Source of the DNA: Serratia sp. UGAL515B_01 | GTDB lineage: Bacteria > Pseudomonadota > Gammaproteobacteria > Enterobacterales > Enterobacteriaceae | NCBI RefSeq assembly: GCF_033095805.1 | Contig: NZ_CP109901.1 | Location: forward strand, 3,717,766 to 3,781,765 | Direction of reading: 5' to 3' | DNA: 64,000 nt | Part shown: positions 57,022 through 64,000 of the stretch, in pieces | How the letters are laid out: the number at the start of each line of letters is the position of its first letter | How positions within the stretch are numbered: the first letter of the stretch is position 1 | Made by a program: the position numbers and the translations under genes | The notes under the pieces: generated by a model | Database searches by the model: none | What the model was told of the DNA's origin: nothing | Seen by the model: the letters and a program-made list of their open reading frames with translations, nothing else

Positions 57022-57609
57022 ATGCTGAGAAAAATTATTGTCGTTGTCTGCCTGTTCTCTGGAATCAGCGGCGCTAGGGTCATTACGCCAGATGCTGCAA
57101 CCAAAACCCGGTCAAACGCCCCTTACCTGCTGGCTGGAGCGCCAACATTTGATTTGACGGTGGTAAAATTTCGCGAAAAGTACAACCGCGACAACCCAGC
57201 ATTAAAGATCGGTGAGTTTCGTGTTGTCGCCTCCAGGGAAGATGATTCACCGTTACTGACCCGTGCCGCGAGTAAACTTAACGAAAACCTGTATGCCTCA
57301 ACGGCGCTGGAAAAAGGCACGGGTAAAATCAAAACGCTGCAAATCACCCACTTACCCTTACAGGGAAGCGAAGAAAAGGCCGCACGAGCTGTTGCTGTTA
57401 ATTATATGGCAGCGTTAATGCGCCAGTTCGAGCTGACACTCACTGTGGAAGAAAGCATTCTCAAAGTGAACAATCTTCTGGCAAAAGGTAAAGGTGCACA
57501 CTTTTACCAGCAACAGGTAGGCGCAATACGCTATGTGGTATCAGATAACGGCGATAAAGGCATAACCTTCGCTGTTGAACCGATTAAGCTGACACTCTCT
57601 GAACCCTAA
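57022..57609 (+). CDS. yiiQ: YiiQ, DUF1454 periplasmic protein
   Basis: The protein matches E. coli YiiQ in APYLLAGAPTFDLTV, TRAASKLNENLYASTALEKGT and GITFAVEPIKL. From ATG 57022 it has 195 residues and begins with a short basic stretch and hydrophobic core (MLRKIIVVVCLFSGISGA), a likely signal peptide. In-frame ATG 57010 and TTG 57001 are other possible starts. The function of the family is unknown. Confidence 0.85.
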   Translation: MLRKIIVVVCLFSGISGARVITPDAATKTRSNAPYLLAGAPTFDLTVVKFREKYNRDNPALKIGEFRVVASREDDSPLLTRAASKLNENLYASTALEKGTGKIKTLQITHLPLQGSEEKAARAVAVNYMAALMRQFELTLTVEESILKVNNLLAKGKGAHFYQQQVGAIRYVVSDNGDKGITFAVEPIKLTLSEP

Positions 57610-57783
57610 TGCTACAGGCTATGCCCCTTATGCTGCTCATGTGCAACCAATTGGCACAGCCCGGTAATTAATGACAAAAAGCAAAGCCTTTGCGCTTATA
57701 CATCTCTATACTGTTGGGCTGGTAAACTGTCGGCCCGACAGTTGTCATTTAGACTCTCGCGTCCCCTTTTTGGAGGAAAACAC

Positions 57784-58551
57784 ATGCGTCATCCATTAGT
57801 TATGGGTAACTGGAAGCTTAACGGCAGCATTCAAATGGTTAACGACCTGATCGCAGGCTTGCGTAAAGAACTGAGCGACGTCGATGGCTGTGGCGTTGCT
57901 ATCGCGCCTCCGGTCATGTATCTGGATTTGGCCAAGCACGAATTGGGTGGCAGCCGCATCGCCCTAGGCGCACAAAACGTTGACATCAACCTGTCAGGCG
58001 CATTTACTGGCGAAGTCTCCGCCACCATGTTGAAAGATGTGGGTGCACAATACATCATCATAGGCCACTCCGAACGCCGCACCTATCATAAAGAAACGGA
58101 TGAAGCGATCGCAGAGAAATTTGCCGTGCTGAAAGCTGCTGGCCTGACACCGGTACTGTGCATCGGTGAAACAGAAGCAGAAAACGAAGCGGGCAAAACG
58201 CAAGAAGTTTGCGCTCGCCAGATCGACGCCGTGTTGAAAACTCAAGGTGCTGAAGCATTCAAAGGTACGGTTATCGCTTACGAACCCGTATGGGCTATCG
58301 GTACCGGCAAATCTGCAACGCCTGCGCAAGCTCAAGCAGTACACAAATTTATCCGTGATCATATCGCCAAGCAGGACGCCGCCGTAGCAGCTGAAGTGAT
58401 CATCCAATACGGTGGTTCGGTTAACGATAAAAATGCCGCTGAACTGTTTGCGCAACCGGACATTGACGGCGCATTGGTTGGTGGTGCGTCCTTGAAAGCA
58501 GACGCTTTTTCAGTGATTGTCAAAGCTGCAGCAACAGCGAAAAAAGCCTGA
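57784..58551 (+). CDS. tpiA: Triosephosphate isomerase
   Basis: TpiA interconverts dihydroxyacetone phosphate and glyceraldehyde 3-phosphate in glycolysis. From ATG 57784, with a GGAGG ribosome site, the protein has 255 residues. Catalytic residues are K11 in GNWKLNG, H95 in IIGHSERR and E167 in AYEPVWAIGTG. Fourteen upstream codons in the open frame are excluded because they precede the ribosome site. Confidence 0.98.
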   Translation: MRHPLVMGNWKLNGSIQMVNDLIAGLRKELSDVDGCGVAIAPPVMYLDLAKHELGGSRIALGAQNVDINLSGAFTGEVSATMLKDVGAQYIIIGHSERRTYHKETDEAIAEKFAVLKAAGLTPVLCIGETEAENEAGKTQEVCARQIDAVLKTQGAEAFKGTVIAYEPVWAIGTGKSATPAQAQAVHKFIRDHIAKQDAAVAAEVIIQYGGSVNDKNAAELFAQPDIDGALVGGASLKADAFSVIVKAAATAKKA

Positions 58552-58569
58552 CATTCTGCTCTGCATTAA

Positions 58570-58608
58570 ACAAAACACCCCTGCATGCCGCTGGGGTGTT
58601 TTGGTTTT
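58570..58608 (+). terminator. tpiA terminator
   Basis: AAACACCCC...GGGGTGTTT forms a 9-bp stem followed by TGGTTTTGG, between the convergent tpiA and sbp. Confidence 0.8.
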
Positions 58609-58623
58609 GGTGCGGGTCGGCGA

Positions 58624-59613
58624 TCAACGTTTACTGATTTCGTCGAACAGCCCGCCCGTAGCAAAGTGCACCTTATGTGCTTCAGCCCAGCCGCCAAAAG
58701 TATTATCCACGGTGAACAATTTCAGCTTAGGGAACTGCTCGGCAAATTTAGCGGCAACTGCAGCATCGCGAGGCCGGTAGTAATGTTTGGCCGCTATCGT
58801 CTGGCCTTCATTTGAATACAGATAGTTAAGATAAGCCGTGGCCACATCGCGGGTCCCACGCTTATCTGCCACTTTATCAACAACCGATACTGTCGGTTCA
58901 GCCAAGACTGATTCGCTTGGGGTAATAATCTCAAATTTGTCCTTGCCCAACGCTTTTTCCGCTAATAAGGCTTCATTTTCCCAAGCGATCAACACGTCGC
59001 CAATGCCACGTTCAACAAAGGTATTGGTTGCACCACGAGCCCCTGAATCTAACACATCAACGTTCTTGTACAGCTGTGTGACGAATTCCTGCGCCTTGGT
59101 TTTATCACCGTTATTATGGTGCAATGCAAAACCCCAAGCGGCTAAGTAGTTCCAACGGGCACCACCAGAAGTTTTAGGATTTGGGGTAATGATAGAAACG
59201 CCGGGTTTCACTAGATCGGTCCAATCATGGATCTGCTTTGGGTTACCTTTGCGAACCAGGAATACGATGGTCGACGTATAAGGCGCCGAGTTGTCTGGCA
59301 AACGCGTGATCCAACCTTTGTCAATGCGGCCACGCTCAGCAATTGCATCAACATCATAAGCCAGTGCCAGTGTGACAACATCAGCCTCAATACCATTAAT
59401 AACCGAGGTTGCCTGCTTCCCCGAACCACCGTGCGATTGCCGTAGGGTAATGTTATCGCCAGTCTGTTGCTGCCAATATTTGCTGAATGCCGTATTATAT
59501 TCCTGATAAAACTCACGCGTTGGATCGTATGAAAGGTTCAGCAATTGAATATCTTTCGCTATACCGCCCGTTGCCAACAGCAATAAAGTCAGACCCAAAC
59601 CCAATTTACGCAT
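58624..59613 (-). CDS. sbp: Periplasmic sulfate-binding protein
   Basis: Sbp captures sulfate for the CysUWA ABC transporter. From ATG 59613 (MRKLGLGLTLLLLATGGIAK), with GGGGGAA upstream, it has 329 residues, as in E. coli, including a cleavable signal peptide of about 19 residues. Family landmarks are LLNLSYDPTREFYQEYN, SHGGSGKQ and TSGGARWNYLAAWG. In E. coli cdh lies between sbp and tpiA; it is absent here. CysB control is expected but no site was located. Confidence 0.97.
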   Translation of the reverse strand: MRKLGLGLTLLLLATGGIAKDIQLLNLSYDPTREFYQEYNTAFSKYWQQQTGDNITLRQSHGGSGKQATSVINGIEADVVTLALAYDVDAIAERGRIDKGWITRLPDNSAPYTSTIVFLVRKGNPKQIHDWTDLVKPGVSIITPNPKTSGGARWNYLAAWGFALHHNNGDKTKAQEFVTQLYKNVDVLDSGARGATNTFVERGIGDVLIAWENEALLAEKALGKDKFEIITPSESVLAEPTVSVVDKVADKRGTRDVATAYLNYLYSNEGQTIAAKHYYRPRDAAVAAKFAEQFPKLKLFTVDNTFGGWAEAHKVHFATGGLFDEISKR

Positions 59614-59747
59614 TGCAAGTTCCCCCGGAATAATGACCGCAACCTCAATCGGTTGATTTAGCATCAAAGCCTGCCAGAAACTTTTCCCGCGATTAAAGAA
59701 TTAAAAATGTTGGGCTAGACCATTATGGAATAAAGCAGCTTCATACA

Positions 59748-59773
59748 TAAAAAAGCCTCCCAAAAGGAGGCTA
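59748..59773 (-). terminator. pfkA terminator
   Basis: On the minus strand AGCCTCC-TTTTG-GGAGGCT is followed by TTTTTTAT. Confidence 0.9.
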
Positions 59774-59796
59774 CAAGACAACAATCAGATTGAAGA

Positions 59797-60759
59797 TCAG
59801 TACAGCTTTTTCGCCGTTTCTAGCCAATCGCCCTTGAACGGACGCTTCATATTTTCAATGGCATCAATGATGTCGTGATGTACCATCTTCTCATTCTGGA
59901 TACCCACACAGCGGCCACCATAACCTTGCAACAGCAGCTCAATAGCGTACGCGCCCATACGGGAAGCAAGGATACGGTCATAGGCAACCGGTGAACCACC
60001 ACGCTGGATATGGCCTAATACGGTAGCACGCGTTTCACGATTGGTTTCTTGTTCAATGTGCCGCGCAAGTTCGTCAACATCACAAATATGCTCTGTGATA
60101 GCCACAATGGCATGTTTTTTACCTTTAGAGATCCCAGCTTTGATTGAATTTACCAAATCGTCACGGCTGAATTCGATCTCTGGCAGTACGATAAACTCAC
60201 AACCACCAGCAATCGCCGCAGCTAGTGTCAGATCGCCACAGTAGCGCCCCATCACTTCAACAATAGAGATGCGTTGATGCGATGAAGAGGTATCCCGCAG
60301 GCGGTCAATTGCCTGAACCACGGTTTCCAACGCGGTGAAGTAACCGATTGTGTAATCAGTACCTGCCACATCGTTATCGATGGTGCCAGGTAGGCCAATA
60401 CAAGGGAATCCTTCTTCAGTCAGACGTTTTGCCCCTATGTAGGAACCATCACCACCGATCACAACCAGCGCATCAATACCACGCTTTTTCAGGTTTTCAA
60501 TCGCCTTGGCACGTACGTTTTCATCTCTGAATTCAGGGAAACGCGCAGAACCTAGGAAGGTACCACCACGGTTGATCATGTCAGACACGCTAAAACGGTC
60601 CAATTTCTCCATACGATCTTCGCACAAACCAAGGTAGCCATCGTAAATACCAAACACTTCCAGCCCTTCCGACAGTGCAGCACGCACAACACCACGAATG
60701 GCAGCGTTCATTCCTGGTGCGTCACCGCCACTCGTCAGTACACCGATTCTCTTGATCAT
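59797..60759 (-). CDS. pfkA: 6-phosphofructokinase I
   Basis: PfkA phosphorylates fructose 6-phosphate, the main control step of glycolysis. The 320 residues match E. coli. Visible are the ATP-binding LTSGGDAPGMNAAIRG (8-23) and GGDGSYIGA (102-110), the catalytic D128 in GTIDNDVAGTD, and EVMGRYCGD. It is followed downstream by sbp, as in E. coli. Upstream, fieF and cpxP are not found. Confidence 0.98.
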   Translation of the reverse strand: MIKRIGVLTSGGDAPGMNAAIRGVVRAALSEGLEVFGIYDGYLGLCEDRMEKLDRFSVSDMINRGGTFLGSARFPEFRDENVRAKAIENLKKRGIDALVVIGGDGSYIGAKRLTEEGFPCIGLPGTIDNDVAGTDYTIGYFTALETVVQAIDRLRDTSSSHQRISIVEVMGRYCGDLTLAAAIAGGCEFIVLPEIEFSRDDLVNSIKAGISKGKKHAIVAITEHICDVDELARHIEQETNRETRATVLGHIQRGGSPVAYDRILASRMGAYAIELLLQGYGGRCVGIQNEKMVHHDIIDAIENMKRPFKGDWLETAKKLY

Positions 60760-61706
60760 GACTACCTCTGAACTTGTAAATGCAATTTTTTAAAATTCTG
60801 TATTCGCCAATTACCCCTGGCACCTCTTTAACGGCGAAAAACCAGCTTTACAGTTTTGATTATTGGATATTATATCAAAAATACCCAGCTGAATTGATTC
60901 AAGTCACACAATATCAAGGTAAAAATTGTAGATGGTCAACTGAGCTAACTCAGGATCCCTATCAGGTATATAACCAAATTACTTCATGTTGCCACTGGGC
61001 AACAGCCGGGTCACAAACTGGTCGTAGACCGATTTGAACAATGCTTGCGTTGGCTCGTAGGGTGCCCCCTCAATAAGGCTCATAATACCCAATAGCTTGA
61101 CACTGTTATAAGTAAAGGCAACCCACAGTCAAACAGCTTTAAGCGTTACAAGCACAATGCATTGACCTATCCTACCTGATTATAGTTCCCAATGACCTTA
61201 GTGCCCTATTTGACAAAAAGAATCGGACAAATCCAAGCTATGAGCCTTAACCCCCGTGGCGCTCACGTGCTATTCATGCTGTTCGGTTATGAGTAAACCT
61301 TGTCATAACTGTGCCTACTCAACATACTTCAGCCAGCAGGGTGAACAAAATAGCCGTTTTCGACAATACGTTTGCCGGGCATTCCTCCTGCCAGAGGGAT
61401 ACACTCAAGTGAATTCAAGTTGCAGGTAGCCGGCAATTGAACGACAAACCAAACGGAAACCAATTTGAAGGGGATGATTTCTAATAGATTTGAACGCTGC
61501 TGGCATTAGCCCCAAAGGGATTAAGCCCAGATGTAACGGCTCACACAACCAACGCCGTTTCTAGCTTGAATGGTGACCAGGATAAATATCACCTTATCAT
61601 TGCTAAGGCGTCCGATTGACGGCAAAATAGACGAAACAACTCGCTCAGATTGCGCTTCCCGCCCTGACAGTTCCTTATTTTTCCTTTGCTATCAGTAAGA
61701 TAAAAA
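60760..61706. other. Gene-poor stretch between pfkA and mdfA
   Basis: These 947 bases contain no intact gene I can support. They hold the pfkA promoter at the left, a coding-like fragment on the minus strand (60979-61128), a short ERIC-like piece around 61410-61433 (GAATTCAAGTTGCAGGTAGC) and the mdfA promoter at the right. An 85-codon plus-strand frame at 60780-61037 has unusual composition and no ribosome site. In E. coli this side of pfkA carries fieF and cpxP. Confidence 0.5.
60979..61128 (-). pseudogene. C-terminal remnant of an unidentified protein
   Basis: The minus strand is open for 49 codons between a TGA (61131-61129) and a TAA (60981-60979). The product is protein-like in composition, with YNSVKLLGIMSLIEGAPYEP and ALFKSVYDQFVTRLLP, and reads like the end of a helical protein. 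An internal ATG (61083) would give 34 residues, but no ribosome site is clear. I do not recognise the family and it shows no likeness to FieF or CpxP. Confidence 0.3.
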
Positions 61707-62951
61707 ATGAAAACAATGCTTCCTCCTGCCGTACGCTTAGGCCGACAGGCACTTTTATTCCCCCTTTGTCTCGTACTGTTCGAGTTTACGACCTATATCG
61801 CCAACGACATGATCCAGCCCGGTATGCTGTCGGTAATCGCGGATTTCAACGCTGGCATCGAGTGGGTACCAACGTCCATGACCGCTTATCTGGCTGGCGG
61901 TATTTTTCTGCAATGGCTGCTAGGCCCGCTGTCGGATCGTCGTGGCCGTCGCCCCGTCATGCTGGCTGGGGTCGCCTTCTTTATCGTCACCTGTTTGGCG
62001 ATCTTGCTGGTAACCAATATCGAGCAGTTTATCGTTATGCGCTTCCTACAGGGCGTTGGTCTGTGCTTTATTGGTGCGGTCGGCTATGCCACCATTCAGG
62101 AATCTTTCGAAGAATCCGTATGTATAAAAATCACTGCGCTGATGGCAAACGTGGCGTTGATCGCGCCATTGCTCGGGCCACTGGCCGGTGCAGCATGGAT
62201 CCATGTCGCCACTTGGCAGAGTATGTTTGTGCTGTTTGCTGCTTTGGCAGTCATCTCCTTTGTTGGCTTGTGGAAAGCAATGCCAGAGACTGCCACGCTA
62301 AAAGGAGAAGCGCTTTCCGCCAGCAACCTTTGGCGTGATTATCGTACGGTTTTTGTCAACCGCCAGTTTGTCTGTGGCGCACTGGCCATCGGCTTTGCAA
62401 GCCTGCCACTGTTGGCGTGGATCGCTCAGTCACCCGTGATCCTGATTAGTGGTGAATCACTTTCAACTTTGGAATATGGTTTATTGCAGGTTCCGGTTTT
62501 TGGTGCGTTGATCCTTGGTAACCTGACGCTAGCACGCGTGACGGGTAAGCTCAGTGTTGAACGCCCAATTAAACTGGGCGCATGGCCGATGCTTTCAGGC
62601 TTGTTGATCGCCGCTTTGGCCACCGTATTTTCAGCACACGCCTATCTCTGGATGACTGCAGGGTTGAGTCTTTATGCTTACGGCATCGGTTTGGCAAATG
62701 CGGGCCTATACCGACTGACCCTATTTTCCAGCAGTGTCAGTAAGGGTGCCGTTTCTGCTGCCATGGGCATGACAAGTATGTTTGTCTTTACCGTAGGTAT
62801 AGAGTTAGCCAAGGTAGCTTATGCTTGGGGTGGTAATGGCTTATTTAGCTTGTTCAATCTGCTGAGTGGCCTGTGCTGGTTGATGCTGATGGTCATTTTC
62901 CTCAGTAAACACCATAGTAAAGTAACACCTGAACCAAATACTGTGGCATGA
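61707..62951 (+). CDS. mdfA: MdfA/Cmr, MFS multidrug efflux protein
   Basis: MdfA is a 12-helix proton-drug antiporter of broad range. The 414 residues align with E. coli MdfA: LGRQALLFPLCLVLFEF, NDMIQPGML, motif A GPLSDRRGRRPVMLAG and ESFEESVCIKITALMANVALIAP. The acidic residues that bind drug and proton, E26 and D34, are conserved. In E. coli the gene is elsewhere, so this location is a rearrangement relative to E. coli. It is convergent with aldB. Confidence 0.93.
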   Translation: MKTMLPPAVRLGRQALLFPLCLVLFEFTTYIANDMIQPGMLSVIADFNAGIEWVPTSMTAYLAGGIFLQWLLGPLSDRRGRRPVMLAGVAFFIVTCLAILLVTNIEQFIVMRFLQGVGLCFIGAVGYATIQESFEESVCIKITALMANVALIAPLLGPLAGAAWIHVATWQSMFVLFAALAVISFVGLWKAMPETATLKGEALSASNLWRDYRTVFVNRQFVCGALAIGFASLPLLAWIAQSPVILISGESLSTLEYGLLQVPVFGALILGNLTLARVTGKLSVERPIKLGAWPMLSGLLIAALATVFSAHAYLWMTAGLSLYAYGIGLANAGLYRLTLFSSSVSKGAVSAAMGMTSMFVFTVGIELAKVAYAWGGNGLFSLFNLLSGLCWLMLMVIFLSKHHSKVTPEPNTVA

Positions 62952-62969
62952 CTGCCTCGGTGCTCAAAT

Positions 62970-62998
62970 AACAAGGGGCGCTGCCGCGCCCCTTGTAT
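62970..62998. terminator. Hairpin between mdfA and aldB
   Basis: ACAAGGGGCG...CGCCCCTTGT is a 10-bp stem with loop CTGCCG in the convergent gap and can serve either gene, although T runs are short. Confidence 0.7.
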
Positions 62999-64000
62999 TC
63001 AGAACAGCCCCATCGGTTTTTCGCCATAGCTTACCAGTAAGCACTTGGTCTGCTGATAATGCTCCAACATCATCTTATGAGTTTCGCGCCCGATACCAGA
63101 CTGTTTATAGCCCCCAAACGCCGCGTGCGCGGGGTAAGCATGGTAGCAATTGGTCCAGACACGACCAGCCTGAATGTTACGCCCCATGTGGTAGGCAATA
63201 TTACCATTGCGGCTCCATACCCCAGCACCAAGGCCATAATCGGTATCGTTGGCAAGCTCCAGCGCTTCATCCATATCCTTGAAGGTCGTTACCGCCAAGA
63301 CCGGGCCGAAAATCTCCTCCTGAAACACACGCATACTGTTCTTACCAAACAAAATGGTCGGTTCAAGGTAATATCCTTCAGCTAATTCGCCACCCAACGA
63401 CTTACGTCTTCCCCCGGTCAGGATCCGTGCTCCTTCCTGCTTTCCGATTTCAATATAATTGAGAATGGTCTTCATCTGCCCTTCAGAGACCTGTGCCCCC
63501 ATCTGCGTGCTGGCATCCAGAGGATTACCACTGCGGATGCTCTCTACCCGCTTGATCGCTCGCTCCATAAAACGTTCATAGATCGACTCCTGCACCAGTG
63601 CGCGGCTTGGACAGGTGCAGACTTCACCCTGATTGAACGCGAATAGCGCAAATCCTTCTAACGCTTTATCGAAGAATGCGTCCTCTTTATCCATGACGTC
63701 CGCAAAGAAAATGTTGGGCGATTTTCCCCCCAACTCCAAAGTCACCGGGATGATATTCTTTGTGGCATACCCCATGATTTGGCGGCCCACCTCGGTAGAA
63801 CCGGTAAACGCCACCTTAGCAATACGTTTAGACGTAGCAAGATATTCACCCACTTCACCACCGGCCCCATTAACAACGTTGATCACCCCTGGCGGTAGGA
63901 TGTCTTGGATCAACTCCATCAACAATAGCACTGATAGCGGGGTCAATTTAGCCGGTTTCAGAATAATGCAGTTACCCGCGGCCAGTGCAGGTGCCATCTT
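62999..64000 (-). CDS. aldB: Aldehyde dehydrogenase AldB (5' end beyond the window)
   Basis: The frame is open through the right edge, so this is the C-terminal 333 or so of about 510 residues. It is very close to E. coli AldB, an NADP-dependent aldehyde dehydrogenase that removes acetaldehyde and other aldehydes in stationary phase. The catalytic glutamate is in LELGGKSPN and the nucleophilic cysteine in NQGEVCTCPSR. The end LVSYGEKPMGLF is the family terminus. In E. coli aldB lies far from pfkA. Confidence 0.93.
   Translation of the reverse strand, partial: KMAPALAAGNCIILKPAKLTPLSVLLLMELIQDILPPGVINVVNGAGGEVGEYLATSKRIAKVAFTGSTEVGRQIMGYATKNIIPVTLELGGKSPNIFFADVMDKEDAFFDKALEGFALFAFNQGEVCTCPSRALVQESIYERFMERAIKRVESIRSGNPLDASTQMGAQVSEGQMKTILNYIEIGKQEGARILTGGRRKSLGGELAEGYYLEPTILFGKNSMRVFQEEIFGPVLAVTTFKDMDEALELANDTDYGLGAGVWSRNGNIAYHMGRNIQAGRVWTNCYHAYPAHAAFGGYKQSGIGRETHKMMLEHYQQTKCLLVSYGEKPMGLF

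Noticed and set aside
60780..61037. 85-codon plus-strand frame after pfkA
   Set aside because: Composition is rich in Gln, Tyr and Cys without pattern, there is no ribosome site, and it starts within the pfkA promoter region.

Overview
The window is ordinary core chromosome of a gammaproteobacterium of the order Enterobacterales, most like the Serratia/Yersinia group (Yersiniaceae). Nearly every protein is close to a known E. coli gene. Two traits point away from E. coli itself: an argG gene inside the argCBGH operon, and many ERIC repeats, which are abundant in Yersinia and relatives. The genus is inferred, not proven.

Layout. 1-7.8 kb: end of ilvY, a DUF2461 gene, and the complete branched-chain operon ilvL-ilvX-ilvG-ilvM-ilvE-ilvD-ilvA on the minus strand, with leader peptide and attenuator. 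8.2-11.0 kb: comM, maoP, hdfR. 11.5-17.4 kb: a full rRNA operon on the minus strand (16S, tRNA-Glu, 23S, 5S, tRNA-Asp, tRNA-Trp) with tandem P1/P2 promoters. 17.4-25.3 kb: murI, btuB with a cobalamin riboswitch, trmA, yijD, fabR, sthA, oxyR. 25.6-31.5 kb: argCBGH and divergent argE. 31.8-40.4 kb: ppc, metF, metBL, metJ, rpmE, with MetJ operators. 40.7-49.5 kb: priA, cytR, ftsN, hslVU, menA, rraA, zapB. 50.2-58.6 kb: glpFK, glpX, emrD, fpr, yiiR, yiiQ, tpiA. 58.6-64 kb: sbp, pfkA, a 947-base gene-poor stretch, mdfA, and the 3' part of aldB, cut by the window edge.

Function. The genes serve amino-acid synthesis (Ile/Val, Arg, Met), anaplerosis (ppc), glycerol use and central glycolysis/gluconeogenesis (glpFKX, tpiA, pfkA), redox balance (sthA, oxyR, fpr), cell division (ftsN, zapB), proteolysis (hslVU) and RNA handling (rrn, trmA, rraA).

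I found no prophage, intact insertion sequence, CRISPR array, defence island or new multi-gene system. The most interesting signals are small: a 68-bp miniature ERIC embedded inside the btuB riboswitch, another ERIC between the MetJ operator and metF, a conserved 16-codon ilvX, a murI-rrn-hdfR junction that joins the flanks of two different E. coli rRNA operons, and decayed coding fragments in two spacers.
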